A DNA stretch of 54,283 nucleotides from Nitrospirota bacterium (GCA_013388435.1 JACAFE010000050.1:1-54283), one strand, 5' to 3'; positions 37,084-46,722 are shown, counted from the first letter of the stretch. The notes: generated by a model from the letters alone, not told the origin. Program-made: numbers and translations.

Positions 37084-39440
37084 TACCGAATAATTCTCTT
37101 GAAATACTTGAATTTAATAAAGTCCTAAATTTAATTTCCAATTATGCAAATAGCGAAGCATCAAAAAAATCCATATTGTCTATCAGACCTCTTTCTGATA
37201 AAAATCAAATAGAAAAAAAGCAGCATGAAATATCAGAAATACGAAAAATGGCTCATGAAGGCAAGCCAATCGCATTATCTTCTTTCCACGATATAACACA
37301 ATTTCTTTTAAAAGTAAAACCTGAAGGTTCTGTTCTTGAAGCTCAGGAACTTGCCTTATTTATTCCTGTATTTGATATAGGTTATTCTATTTTTTTTCAG
37401 ATTAGAGACAGATTTGATTTGCCAAATCTTCGAGCTATCACATTAAATATTACCGGTTTCCCTGATATATTAAAGATTCTCATAAAATCTATTGATAGCG
37501 AAGGCAATATATTGGATAGCGCATCACCTTTACTTTCTGAATTAAGAGCAAAAATTAGAAAACTTGAACTGAAAATACGTAAAAGGCTCGAGGAGATAGT
37601 AAGAGACGAAAAAATCTCTTCGTTGCTTCAGGATGATTTCATTACTGTAAGATCAGGCAGATGGGTAATACCCGTGAGAATGGATTCAAAAGGAATGGTG
37701 CCAGGAGTTGTTCATGATGTATCCAAGTCAGGGGAAACAGCTTTTATTGAACCCCTTGCAGTTATTCATCTTTCAAATGAGATCGAAAATTTTATCGCAG
37801 AACAGAAAGCCGAAGAAATAAGAATCCTCAGGAATATTTCCTCCATGATAAGAAAAGAAATCAACAAAATTGAAGAAGAATTCAACACCATTGTTTATCT
37901 TGACACTCTAAACTGTATCGCAAAGTTCTCTGATTTATTGAATATGCAGAATCCGATTATAAATACATCAAGAATTATTAATTTAATAGACGCGCGCCAT
38001 CCTTTACTTCAGATTTCTTATCAAAAACAGGGAGCTAATAGAACAATTGTTCCACTAAACGCACAACTTGGTGGCGAAAATACAATAATGGTAATAACAG
38101 GAGCTAATGCAGGAGGTAAAACTATTGCGATAAAAACAATTGGATTAATTGTACTTATGGCTATTTCAGGAATGCCAATACCTGCAAGCTCCACATCAAA
38201 TATTCCTTTGATCGAGAATTTACTCGTAGATATAGGAGATGAACAATCAATAGAAAACAATCTTTCGACCTTTTCAGCGCATATTTCAAATCTTTCCAGT
38301 ATTCTCAAAGATACTAATTCTGAAACAATTGTTTTGATAGATGAACTTGGAACAGGAACAGATCCAGAAGAAGGCGCTGCAATTTCATGCGCTATCTTAA
38401 AAGAACTAAGAGAGAAAAATTCTCTTGTTTTTGCAACAACACATCTTGCCGAAATAAAGGGTTTTGTCCACACGACTGAAGGAATGCTTAATGCTTCAAT
38501 GGAATTTGACATCAGAACTTTTACACCTTTATATAAATTGCGTATCGGAGAACCGGGGCAATCCCATGCTATTGAAATAGCAAAAAGATATGGATTGCCT
38601 GATCCCATAATCGCAAAAGCAAAAGATATGCTTGGAAACATTAAAACTGAATTTGACAGACTTGTTTCAGAATTAAATGAAAAAAGAAATATGTACGAAA
38701 ATCTGCTCATTGAAATTGAGGAAGAAAAGAAGCAGCTCGAAAGTCTCAGAAAAAATATTGATAAACAAATAAAAGACATTGAGATAAGAAACAAAGAAAT
38801 ACTCGCAGAGGCTTATAAAAAATCCTATGAAATAATATTTGACACCAAAAGACAGATGAACACTTTTCTTGACGAATTAAAGAAAAAAGGTAAATCAGAA
38901 GCACGTAAAATCATAAAAGAAATAGAAGAAAAACAAAAATTAATTGAAGATAAATTAGCTGAATATTCTGAAGCTGAAAAATCTCCGGCAATAGAAGAAC
39001 TTAAAAAAGGTGATATGGTTTATGTCAAATCACTGAAACAGGATGCACTAATAACTGATATAAACCCAAAATCAAGACGACTTAAAATATTATCCGGGAA
39101 TATAGAGATAGAAGTTCCTATATCTGAAATCAGTGCTAAAAAAGATATTGAAATGAAAGAAACTCAATCTTCAGTGCATGTTTCTTCAACTGAAGATGTA
39201 CCTTTTATTATTAATGTTGTTGGAAAAAGGGTTGATAAAGCTATTTCTGAAATTGAAAAAACTCTCAATCATGCGTCTCTAACAGATATGCCTGAAATAA
39301 CAGTAATTCATGGAATCGGGAAAGGCATTCTCATGAAAGCAATACACGAACATCTTACAAAACATCCTCTTGTAAAAAAATTCAGAAGCGCCTCACAGGA
39401 TGAAGGCGGAAAAGCAAAAACAATCGTTACATTGAAATAA
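37080..39440 (+). CDS. mutS2: MutS2 endonuclease/ribosome-rescue factor
   Basis: This 786-residue protein has no mismatch-recognition domain. The lever/core runs to about residue 325, the ATPase has Walker A TGANAGGKTIAIKTIG and the Walker B LIDELGTGTDPEEGAA, a coiled coil follows (about 525-640), then a KOW-like region. The C-terminal Smr nuclease domain (about 705-786) has ITVIHGIGKGILMKAIHEHL, whose HGxGxG is the family signature. MutS2 suppresses recombination and, in some bacteria, resolves collided ribosomes. It ends 13 bases before the oppositely oriented NifU-like gene. Confidence 0.96.
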   Translation: MIPNNSLEILEFNKVLNLISNYANSEASKKSILSIRPLSDKNQIEKKQHEISEIRKMAHEGKPIALSSFHDITQFLLKVKPEGSVLEAQELALFIPVFDIGYSIFFQIRDRFDLPNLRAITLNITGFPDILKILIKSIDSEGNILDSASPLLSELRAKIRKLELKIRKRLEEIVRDEKISSLLQDDFITVRSGRWVIPVRMDSKGMVPGVVHDVSKSGETAFIEPLAVIHLSNEIENFIAEQKAEEIRILRNISSMIRKEINKIEEEFNTIVYLDTLNCIAKFSDLLNMQNPIINTSRIINLIDARHPLLQISYQKQGANRTIVPLNAQLGGENTIMVITGANAGGKTIAIKTIGLIVLMAISGMPIPASSTSNIPLIENLLVDIGDEQSIENNLSTFSAHISNLSSILKDTNSETIVLIDELGTGTDPEEGAAISCAILKELREKNSLVFATTHLAEIKGFVHTTEGMLNASMEFDIRTFTPLYKLRIGEPGQSHAIEIAKRYGLPDPIIAKAKDMLGNIKTEFDRLVSELNEKRNMYENLLIEIEEEKKQLESLRKNIDKQIKDIEIRNKEILAEAYKKSYEIIFDTKRQMNTFLDELKKKGKSEARKIIKEIEEKQKLIEDKLAEYSEAEKSPAIEELKKGDMVYVKSLKQDALITDINPKSRRLKILSGNIEIEVPISEISAKKDIEMKETQSSVHVSSTEDVPFIINVVGKRVDKAISEIEKTLNHASLTDMPEITVIHGIGKGILMKAIHEHLTKHPLVKKFRSASQDEGGKAKTIVTLK

Positions 39441-39453
39441 ATATTTTTTAATC

Positions 39454-39663
39454 CTACCTTATTATTACTTCAATATCAGGCAATTGTTCTTTAATTGCAC
39501 TCTCGATGCAGCGATTATCACAATTAATACACGGACCTATACAGTTAATTACAACTTTTTTATCATCTACTTCTACAAGTTCTGCACAACTATCGTGAGC
39601 GGATAGAATACATGATAAACCCTCGAGTATTTCTTTGACCTTTTTCTCTGTCATATTTTCCAT
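39454..39663 (-). CDS. Small NifU C-terminal-like (Nfu) protein
   Basis: This 69-residue protein has the NifU/Nfu C-terminal layout: KVKEILEGLSCILSAHDSCA, then a strand, then GPCINCDNRCIESAIKEQLP with the CxxC (Cys45, Cys48) that holds a transient iron-sulfur cluster. It has four further cysteines (18, 26, 41, 52), more than usual. A -10-like TATGAT lies only 6 bases before the ATG, with no ribosome binding site, so a leaderless message is possible. Cluster delivery is inferred from the family. Confidence 0.7.
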   Translation of the reverse strand: MENMTEKKVKEILEGLSCILSAHDSCAELVEVDDKKVVINCIGPCINCDNRCIESAIKEQLPDIEVIIR

Positions 39664-39733
39664 TTATTTATCATACCAGAAATATAATTATTCTTGAATT
39701 GACTTCATTGGCTTTTTTCAGTTATTGTCAAAA

Positions 39734-39985
39734 ATGATACTTTCAGATAAATTGACAGCCATACTAATATTGTTTATATTTACTCTTTTTATTAATATGC
39801 CATTTGGTTATGCCCGTTCAAAATCAAGGAAATATTCTTTCCGCTGGTTTTTATATATTCATATCCCTATCCCTTTAATATTTTTAATAAGAATTTTCTC
39901 TCATATTGAAATTAAGTACATTCCTTTATTTATTCTGGCAGCTCTTTCGGGACAGGTTATTGGAGGAAGGTTTAATATCACATAA
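39734..39985 (+). CDS. Small conserved membrane protein of unknown function
   Basis: This protein of about 83 residues has three hydrophobic helices (about 7-22, 38-55, 63-75). The pattern MPFGYARSKSRKYSFRWFLY, followed by IHIPIPLIFLIR, resembles an uncharacterised family in several anaerobic Gram-negative phyla, judged from memory. I chose ATG 39734. A TTG at 39725 is in frame. It overlaps the dehydrogenase gene by 1 base (TAATG), so the two are translationally linked. No function can be given. Confidence 0.65.
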   Translation: MILSDKLTAILILFIFTLFINMPFGYARSKSRKYSFRWFLYIHIPIPLIFLIRIFSHIEIKYIPLFILAALSGQVIGGRFNIT

Positions 39986-40989
39986 TGCTTGCATGTATTC
40001 TTAAAGAACCCAATAATATCGAAATACAGGAAATACCCACACCAGCACCTTCAAAAGGTGAAATTCTTGTAAAAATCAAGGCAGCCCTGACATGTGGAAC
40101 AGATCTTAAAGCATTTAAGAGAGGACATCTTTTAATACCCATGCCTGGTGTTTTCGGCCATGAATTCTCTGGAGTAGTTGCTAAAATCGGCAAAGGGGTA
40201 AAAAAGTTTAAAGAAGGTGATAAGATTATGGCTGTGCACAGCGCGCCATGTCTTTCATGTTTATATTGTAAGAAAGGCTTTTTCAATCTATGTGAAAATA
40301 TCATGAAAACAAAGGTTCTTGGCGCTTTTGCTGAATATATTGTTTTACCACCTCATATAGTTAAACAGAATATTTTTATCAAGCCTGAAAAACTATCTTT
40401 TGAAGAAGCTGCTTTTCTTGAACCTTTATCATGCGTTGTTCATGGAATATCAACATTAAACATTAAAAAAAATAACAGGGCATTAATAATTGGTGGAGGT
40501 CCTATAGGACTTCTTCATCTTTTAATATTAAAATCAAAAGGCGCAATTGTAACGCTTATTGATAAGCATTTAGAAAAATTAAGTGTTGCAAAAGAATTGG
40601 GTGCTGACTTTATTTATAAATCAGAATCTTTAATAACACCATCACATAATGCAAAATATGATTTTATTTTTGAATGCACAGGTAGAAAAGAAGTCTGGGA
40701 ATCATCAATAAATGCTGTGCGTAGAGGCGGAACAATAATTCTATTCGGAGGTTGTAAATCTGGAACACAGGTATGCTATGATGCATCAAGATTACATTAT
40801 GATGAAATAACCTTAAAAGGAGTTTTTCACTTTAATCCATCTGACGTTAAAAAAGCTTATGAATTGTTCTCCAATAGTAGGATAAATGTAACTCCTTTAA
40901 TTTCTGGAAAATATACTCTTAAAAACATCAGTAAAGCTTTTGCAAAATTATCCAGAGGAATTGGAATAAAATATGCAATTTTACCTTAA
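39985..40989 (+). CDS. Zinc-dependent alcohol/polyol dehydrogenase (MDR family)
   Basis: This 334-residue medium-chain dehydrogenase has catalytic zinc ligands in TCGTDLKAF, GHEFSG and the Glu of FLEPLSC. The structural zinc site is the four-cysteine CLSCLYCKKGFFNLC (about 87-101). The Rossmann motif is IIGGGPIGLLHLLIL (about 170). It resembles threonine/sorbitol-type dehydrogenases and uses NAD(P). The substrate is unknown. It is coupled to the preceding small membrane protein and followed 16 bases later by yacG. Confidence 0.9.
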   Translation: MLACILKEPNNIEIQEIPTPAPSKGEILVKIKAALTCGTDLKAFKRGHLLIPMPGVFGHEFSGVVAKIGKGVKKFKEGDKIMAVHSAPCLSCLYCKKGFFNLCENIMKTKVLGAFAEYIVLPPHIVKQNIFIKPEKLSFEEAAFLEPLSCVVHGISTLNIKKNNRALIIGGGPIGLLHLLILKSKGAIVTLIDKHLEKLSVAKELGADFIYKSESLITPSHNAKYDFIFECTGRKEVWESSINAVRRGGTIILFGGCKSGTQVCYDASRLHYDEITLKGVFHFNPSDVKKAYELFSNSRINVTPLISGKYTLKNISKAFAKLSRGIGIKYAILP

Positions 40990-41005
40990 AGAATGGATTT
41001 AATTT

Positions 41006-41179
41006 ATGAAAATTATTTGTCCGGTATGTAAAACAAAAACAACATGGGAAGAAAATCCATGGAGACCATTTTGCTCTGAAAAATGCAAAATGATCGATCT
41101 CGGCAAATGGATTCTTGAAGAATACAGAATAGAAAGTAAATCAAATGATGATGAAGAAGACGAGATTCCCAAACCATGA
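41006..41179 (+). CDS. yacG: DNA gyrase inhibitor YacG
   Basis: This 57-residue zinc protein has ligands Cys5, Cys8 (CPVC), Cys23 and Cys27 (FCSEKCK). Between and after them the YacG signature ENPWRPFCSEKCKMIDLGKW is present, followed by an acidic tail. YacG binds GyrB and inhibits gyrase. It is a short gene and easily overlooked. It follows the dehydrogenase gene by 16 bases and is probably in the same transcript. Confidence 0.9.
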   Translation: MKIICPVCKTKTTWEENPWRPFCSEKCKMIDLGKWILEEYRIESKSNDDEEDEIPKP

Positions 41180-41339
41180 AAAGTTTAATTATATTTGATT
41201 ATTTAACCAAATTTTATTTAAAATATCAAAAGATCTAATTCTAAAATATATAAACTTATAATTTTTAATATCAAATAATTTTCCGTCTTTTTAATTCAAC
41301 AGATAGATATTGGATTTATATAAAACAGGAGGTTAATGA

Positions 41340-41564
41340 TTGCCGGTTGTTTTGCTTGATGCCAGGGGATTAAAGTGTCCGCAACCCACTATCCAGATGA
41401 CAATAAAAGCTTTAAAACTTAAAAAGAATGATATTCTTGAAGTTATTGCTGATTGCTCAACATTTGAAAATGATGTCAAAAACTGGTGCAGGCGAAATAA
41501 TAAAACTTTATTATGGATAAAAGATGAAGGTGAAGGTGTTAAGCGTTGTCAGGTTCAGTTTTAA
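41340..41564 (+). CDS. TusA/SirA-family sulfur carrier protein
   Basis: This 74-residue protein has the family motif DARGLKCPQPTIQMTIKALK, in which Cys13 carries persulfide sulfur, and a C-terminal strand pattern ending EGVKRCQVQF. TusA-like proteins hand sulfur to tRNA thiolation, cofactor synthesis or dissimilatory sulfur pathways. The start is TTG with a perfect AGGAGG 7 bases upstream. An ATG at 41336 is out of frame. Its 3' end overlaps the binding-protein gene by 41 bases. Confidence 0.88.
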   Translation: MPVVLLDARGLKCPQPTIQMTIKALKLKKNDILEVIADCSTFENDVKNWCRRNNKTLLWIKDEGEGVKRCQVQF

Positions 41565-42786
41565 ATTATTTGTCGCTTTAATCAGTATTCTTCTCTTTAT
41601 TTCAAATGTTGAAGCAAATTCAAATGAAATCTATATAGGAATGTCCGCTGCATTCAAAGGTCCTACAGGAGGACTTGGAAGTGAACTTTATCGCGGATCA
41701 ATGGCATATATAAATTACATTAATGATAATGGTGGAATAAATGGCAAGAAAATAATTATTATTCCTTATGATGATGGTTACAACCCAACTCCTGCCATTG
41801 AAAATACCATAAAGCTTATCGAAAAAGACAATGTATTTCTTTTATTTGATTATCTCGGAACTCCAACTGTAACAAGAGTCCTGCCTCTGCTTAAGAGTTA
41901 TAGCGATAGAAACATATATTTATTTTTCCCCTTCACAGGTGCAGAACCTCACAGACAACCACCATATGATAAATATGTCTTCAATTTCAGGGCATCTTAT
42001 TTTCAGGAGACCGAAGGTCTTGTTAATAATTTTGTCAAAATAGGCAGAAAACGAATTGCTGTTTTCTATCAAGCTGATGCTTATGGAAGAAGTGGATGGA
42101 ATGGTGTAAAATCGACTCTTGCGAAATATGGCCTCGACATAGTCGGAGAAGCAACTTACAGAAGAGGCACAAAATTCAATGAAAGCATGAAAAATCAGGT
42201 TCATATATTAAGGAAAAGCAATCCTGACGCTATTATTTCAGTCGGTGCATATGCTGCATGCGCAGCTTTTATAAGAGATGCACGTGATGCTGGCTGGGAT
42301 GTGCCAATAGCAAATGTTTCATTTGTTGGGAGTGAATTTTTAATTGATCTTCTTATGAAAACTGAACAGGAAACCGGCAAAAATTATACAAGAAATCTTA
42401 TAAATTCTCAGGTTGTTCCAAGCTATGAAGATATCTCGCTTAGCGCTGTTCGTCAATATAGAGACATGATAGATGCATATGATCCTATTCCTCCTGATAA
42501 TCTGATTGATAAGAATTATAAACCCCTAAGATATAGCTTTGTCAGTTTTGAAGGGTTTTTAAATGCCAGGCTTTTAGTCGAAATTTTAAAAAGAATGGGA
42601 AAACAGATTACAAAATCAAACATTAAACAAGTTGTTGAAAGCATAAAGAATCTTGACATAGGAATTGATGTTAAAGTCAGTTTTTCCCCTGAAAAACATC
42701 AGGGCATTGATAAAGTTTATTATACAACTGTTAAGGACGGAAGATTTATTCCTTTAGAAAACTGGGATAGATGGAAAATTAAATAA
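41524..42786 (+). CDS. Periplasmic substrate-binding protein, LivJ/Peripla_BP_6 type
   Basis: This 420-residue secreted protein has a signal peptide (about 1-32, ending NVEA). The mature part has EIYIGMSAAFKGPTGGLGSE, the type I periplasmic-binding fold with GGINGKKIIIIPYDDGYNP, and IAVFYQADAYGRSGWNG, as in branched-chain amino acid/urea binding proteins. No LivHMGF transporter genes follow. A histidine kinase starts at its stop codon (TAATG), so the protein probably presents a ligand to that kinase. The ligand is unknown. Its start lies inside tusA. Confidence 0.87.
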   Translation: MKVKVLSVVRFSFKLFVALISILLFISNVEANSNEIYIGMSAAFKGPTGGLGSELYRGSMAYINYINDNGGINGKKIIIIPYDDGYNPTPAIENTIKLIEKDNVFLLFDYLGTPTVTRVLPLLKSYSDRNIYLFFPFTGAEPHRQPPYDKYVFNFRASYFQETEGLVNNFVKIGRKRIAVFYQADAYGRSGWNGVKSTLAKYGLDIVGEATYRRGTKFNESMKNQVHILRKSNPDAIISVGAYAACAAFIRDARDAGWDVPIANVSFVGSEFLIDLLMKTEQETGKNYTRNLINSQVVPSYEDISLSAVRQYRDMIDAYDPIPPDNLIDKNYKPLRYSFVSFEGFLNARLLVEILKRMGKQITKSNIKQVVESIKNLDIGIDVKVSFSPEKHQGIDKVYYTTVKDGRFIPLENWDRWKIK

Positions 42787-44675
42787 TGTCAAAACTTTTT
42801 AAGAAAACCCTGATAATGATTGTAATCCTATTTATGATAATAGCTTTCACTATTGCAATCTCTACTGGCTGGAATCTTTATAACGATCTTCTTCAAGAAT
42901 ATAAAAGCAAAGGAACCGCTATCGCAAAAAGTATTGCAAGCTCGAGCATCGAAACCCTCTTAAATAGAGATGCTTCGACTATTCAGGCAATGATAGACCG
43001 ATTCCTTGAAATAAGCGGTGTGTCATATATATTCGTTGTTGATGCAAACGGTGAAATAATTTCGCATACCTTTGTACCAACCATACCCGAAGAAATCTCA
43101 AAAATTAAGAATGACAAACCAAAAGATACTTATGTAAAAGAAATTGTTTTTGAAAATATGGGTATATTTATTGATATTACATCCCCTATCCTCGAGGGGA
43201 TCGCTGGTTATGTTCATGTCGGCATGGATAAAAGTAATATCATAGCTCAGATAAAATCAGCTATGCTCCGCCAATTGTTACTAATCTCGCTTATATTCAT
43301 TTTCAGTATAATAATAGCGTATATGCTTGTTAATAAGGTTTCACAGCCATTAAATGCCCTGACCGATTATGCAAAAAAGCTCACTTTGCATGATTTTTCC
43401 TCACCAGTTGATATAAAATCTGATGACGAAATAGGCCTGCTTGCTAACACTATGAAATCAATGGCAACCGACCTTCACGAAGTTTTTGACCGTTACGAAC
43501 AGGCTATAAATGACGCAATTGTAGAACTTCAGAATACCCTTGCTTATCTCACTGCAGTAATAGATAATATGGCAGATGGTCTTCTTGTTACAGATACCGA
43601 TGGTGTAATTACACACGTTAACCCTGCTTTGTCCCACATGTTTAACATGAGGGAATCGGATTTTATTGGTAGAGATTGCAGAAGTATTTTTGGTGATAAA
43701 TTTGCAGAAATTGTCGAAAAAAGCATAACTAATTCTGAAGAAATTTTTACTACTGAAATAGAACTCGCTCAAAAAAGAATAGGCAAAGCTGTTGCCACAG
43801 GTATCCATAAAGACACAATACAATCCGATGAAAAAGGGATCGGCGCTGTAATTCTTATCAGGGATATTACTTCAGAAAAAGAGGTTGATCGCATGAAAAC
43901 TGATTTCATATCCACAGTTTCACATGAATTAAGAACACCTTTGACTGCGGTAAAAGGTTTTACTGAAATTATCAAAAAGAGACTTGAGGATGATATATTT
44001 CCAAATGTGACTACTGATAACAAAAGGGTTCTTAAATCTATTTTGCGCATTCGTGACAATATAAACATTATACTTTCAGAGGGAGAACGCCTTACAGCTT
44101 TAATAAATGATGTCCTTGACATATCCAAACTCGAGGCTGGAAGGATTGACTGGAAACTTGAAAATGTTCGTCCTGCGGATGCAATCGAACAGGCTATTAT
44201 TGCGACATCTGCGCTTTTTGAACAAAAGAAACTTCCTTTAATAAAAGACATTGATGAAAATCTGCCTGAAATTATATGTGACAAGGACAGAATAATTCAG
44301 GTTATTATTAATCTTCTTTCTAATGCAGTTAAATTTACTGACTCAGGTTCGGTAACATGCAGAGCACAAAAATTAGAGGACAGTATTTTAGTAAGTATTT
44401 CTGATACAGGCACTGGTATTTCTGAAACAGAAAAAGACCATGTATTTGAAAAATTCAGACAGGCAGGTGATACACTTACAGATAAACCAACAGGCACAGG
44501 ACTCGGGCTTTCTATTTGCAGGCAGATAATTGAGCATTATGGTGGAACAATATGGGTTGAAAGCGAGCTTGGCAAAGGAAGCACTTTTTATTTTACTCTT
44601 CCTTTGAAAAATATAAATGATGTTTCAGATATAAGCAAAATAACATACAATAATATAGAAAAGGAATACAAATGA
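42786..44675 (+). CDS. Membrane sensor histidine kinase with HAMP and PAS domains
   Basis: This 629-residue kinase has a first membrane helix (about 8-28), a periplasmic sensor domain (about 30-155), a second helix (about 160-180) and HAMP (about 180-235). A PAS domain (about 255-360) contains AVIDNMADGLLVTDTDGVI. HisKA follows with STVSHELRTPLTAVKGFTEI, and a HATPase with VIINLLSNAVKFTD, ISDTGTGISE and GTGLGLSICRQI. It is coupled by 1-base and 4-base overlaps to the binding protein before it and the receiver after it. The binding protein is the likely input. Confidence 0.93.
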   Translation: MSKLFKKTLIMIVILFMIIAFTIAISTGWNLYNDLLQEYKSKGTAIAKSIASSSIETLLNRDASTIQAMIDRFLEISGVSYIFVVDANGEIISHTFVPTIPEEISKIKNDKPKDTYVKEIVFENMGIFIDITSPILEGIAGYVHVGMDKSNIIAQIKSAMLRQLLLISLIFIFSIIIAYMLVNKVSQPLNALTDYAKKLTLHDFSSPVDIKSDDEIGLLANTMKSMATDLHEVFDRYEQAINDAIVELQNTLAYLTAVIDNMADGLLVTDTDGVITHVNPALSHMFNMRESDFIGRDCRSIFGDKFAEIVEKSITNSEEIFTTEIELAQKRIGKAVATGIHKDTIQSDEKGIGAVILIRDITSEKEVDRMKTDFISTVSHELRTPLTAVKGFTEIIKKRLEDDIFPNVTTDNKRVLKSILRIRDNINIILSEGERLTALINDVLDISKLEAGRIDWKLENVRPADAIEQAIIATSALFEQKKLPLIKDIDENLPEIICDKDRIIQVIINLLSNAVKFTDSGSVTCRAQKLEDSILVSISDTGTGISETEKDHVFEKFRQAGDTLTDKPTGTGLGLSICRQIIEHYGGTIWVESELGKGSTFYFTLPLKNINDVSDISKITYNNIEKEYK

Positions 44676-45055
44676 AAAAAATATTGATAGTAGATGATGA
44701 CCCTATTATTAGAAATCTCCTTGAGCAAATCCTCGAACCTTTTGCAGAAAAAGACATTGAAATTCTCATTGCAGAGAACGGACTTGTTGCTCTCGATATT
44801 ATAAAAGAAAAACAACCCGAATTAATTTTTCTTGACGTCATGATGCCCAAAATGAATGGTTTTGAAGTTTGCCAGAAGATTAAAAATAATCCTACAGATA
44901 AAATTCCATATATTATAATGTTAACTGCAAAAGGACAGGAAACAGACAAAGAAAAAGCTAAAGCCTCAGGTGCGGATTGTTATATAACCAAACCCTTTAA
45001 TATAAATGATTTATTGAATAAAGTAAGTGAAATTCTTCAAGTAAATCTAAACTAA
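44672..45055 (+). CDS. Single-domain response regulator
   Basis: This 127-residue receiver-only protein has acidic pocket D8-D9-D10, phospho-acceptor Asp55 (LIFLDVMMPKMNGF), Thr in MLTAKG and Lys in YITKPFNIND. There is no output domain, so it must act by protein contact, like CheY or a phosphorelay intermediate. It overlaps the kinase gene by 4 bases and is the last gene of the unit. Confidence 0.93.
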   Translation: MKKILIVDDDPIIRNLLEQILEPFAEKDIEILIAENGLVALDIIKEKQPELIFLDVMMPKMNGFEVCQKIKNNPTDKIPYIIMLTAKGQETDKEKAKASGADCYITKPFNINDLLNKVSEILQVNLN

Positions 45056-45069
45056 CATTACAATTATTT

Positions 45070-45237
45070 TCAGGATTTTTTGCTTGTTTTAGCGAAAAAT
45101 CCGCTTAGCTTTCTTGTTACATTGCTACTTTTGCAATACTCACAAATTATACTTGGATTCTTTTCAAACTCCTTGATAGAGAGGAATACCGTAAAATCTT
45201 TTCCACATGACTTGCAATTAAATTCGTATGCTGGCAT
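45070..45237 (-). CDS. FmdB-family zinc-ribbon protein
   Basis: This 55-residue protein starts MPAYEFNCKSCGKDFTVFLS and has a second pair CEYCKSSNVTRKL, the two CxxC knuckles of the FmdB regulatory-protein family. A strong AAGGAGG precedes the ATG. It follows the M16 peptidase gene on the minus strand by about 50 bases. It is too short to stand out as a gene in some calls. FmdB proteins were linked to amidase/formamidase regulation, but most have no known role. Confidence 0.8.
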   Translation of the reverse strand: MPAYEFNCKSCGKDFTVFLSIKEFEKNPSIICEYCKSSNVTRKLSGFFAKTSKKS

Positions 45238-45288
45238 GAAAACCTCCTTATCATTTAAGGTTTGTAATACTAATTAATAATACAAACT

Positions 45289-46536
45289 CTAATTAAATAT
45301 CCCCTTCAATTCTTCACTATGAACCGGGCCATAAACTGTCAGAGCCAGACAATCTTTCCTGATAAGTCTCTCGCATAAATCTTTAACCTGTTCTATTTTA
45401 ACAGAGTCTATTTCATTCATTATTTCTTTAGGTGAAAAATATTTTCCATGATATATTTCCTGTCTTGCTATATTATTCATCCTGCTTCCAGTTGATTCAA
45501 GTCCGAGTATTATATTGCCTTTAAGTTGATTCTTAGCCCTCTGTAGTTCTGCCTCCTGAATAGTATCCTTTAGCGTAAAAAGTTCTTTCATTACAATATC
45601 AATTACTTCTTTCACCTTTTTTCTGCTTACCCCGGCATATATTCCCCATAAACCTGTATCTAAATAAGATGCTACAAAAGAATAAATCGAATATGCAAGA
45701 CCTCTTTTTTCGCGAATTTCCTGAAAGAGGCGTGAACTAACTCCTGCACCCAATATTGTATTTATAATATACAGGCTATATCTGTCTTTATTGGCGGTAT
45801 TCAATCCTTTTATATTAAGGCATAAATGCGCTTCTGACAGGTCCTTGTGAAAAACTTCTACTTTACTATTGAATTCAGGAACATCACCTTTTTCTGGTTC
45901 TGAGCCCCTTCTAAGGTTTCCGAGATCTTTGTTTAAAATTGAGATCATGTGATCATATTCAAAATTTCCAGCACAGGAAATAATAATGTCTTTAGTGCCG
46001 TAATATTTTCTGATGTGAGATAAAAGATCCTCTTTAGTAAATGAGGCTATAGTTTCTCTTTTTCCGAGAACAGATTGCCCTAATCCAGTACCTCCCCATA
46101 TAGTCCTGTTTGAAAGATCATGGACATAATCATCAGGTGTATCCTCTATCATCTTTATTTCTTCTTTAATTATTTTCTTTTCTTTTTCAATATCATCTTC
46201 AGGAAAAGTTGAATTAAGAAATATATCCGACAGAAGTTCAAGGCCCTGCTCAAGGAATTCATCGAGAACTTTTACATAGAAAGTTGTGTTTTCTCTTGAG
46301 GTGAATGCATTTAACTCTCCGCCAAGAGAATCTATTTCAAAAGATATATCCTTGGCAGTACGTTTTTTTGTGCCTTTAAAAAACATATGCTCAAGAAAAT
46401 GCGAAACTCCATTCTTTTCAGGAGGCTCAAATCTTGAACCAACTTTAACCCAGATACCAACAACAACAGAACGCATATTTTTAAGCGTTTCCATAACAAC
46501 AGGTACACCGTTTTGCAAAAACTCTTTTTTGAACAT
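45289..46536 (-). CDS. M16-family zinc peptidase
   Basis: This 415-residue protein is related to mitochondrial processing peptidase and insulinase. It has the inverted zinc motif HFLEHMFFKGT (His-x-x-Glu-His, about 46-50) with the downstream Glu ligand in the EKKIIKEEIKMIEDTPDDY region. The inactive-half features include GLAYSIYSFVASYLDTGLWG. In bacteria this gene commonly follows pnp, as here, but the two are separated by a good terminator. No signal peptide is seen, so it is cytosolic. Its substrates are unknown. Confidence 0.93.
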   Translation of the reverse strand: MFKKEFLQNGVPVVMETLKNMRSVVVGIWVKVGSRFEPPEKNGVSHFLEHMFFKGTKKRTAKDISFEIDSLGGELNAFTSRENTTFYVKVLDEFLEQGLELLSDIFLNSTFPEDDIEKEKKIIKEEIKMIEDTPDDYVHDLSNRTIWGGTGLGQSVLGKRETIASFTKEDLLSHIRKYYGTKDIIISCAGNFEYDHMISILNKDLGNLRRGSEPEKGDVPEFNSKVEVFHKDLSEAHLCLNIKGLNTANKDRYSLYIINTILGAGVSSRLFQEIREKRGLAYSIYSFVASYLDTGLWGIYAGVSRKKVKEVIDIVMKELFTLKDTIQEAELQRAKNQLKGNIILGLESTGSRMNNIARQEIYHGKYFSPKEIMNEIDSVKIEQVKDLCERLIRKDCLALTVYGPVHSEELKGIFN

Positions 46537-46722
46537 GTATTATTTTAACACTCCATATTTATTTTAAACTAAATAATAAGGACTCTGTTTAAAAATTTAC
46601 TTATTCCACAATTTTTTGGTTTGTCGGCTTTACAATTCTATTGGCTTATTATAATGATAGAGAATTTAACAGTGTTTTAATGTTAAATTTCAAAGTAACT
46701 TTATATCATAAAATAGAGAAAC

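Noticed and set aside
38021-38794. Long minus-strand reading frame opposite mutS2
   Set aside because: It mirrors the MutS2 ATPase region, has no ribosome binding site, and is a shadow frame.
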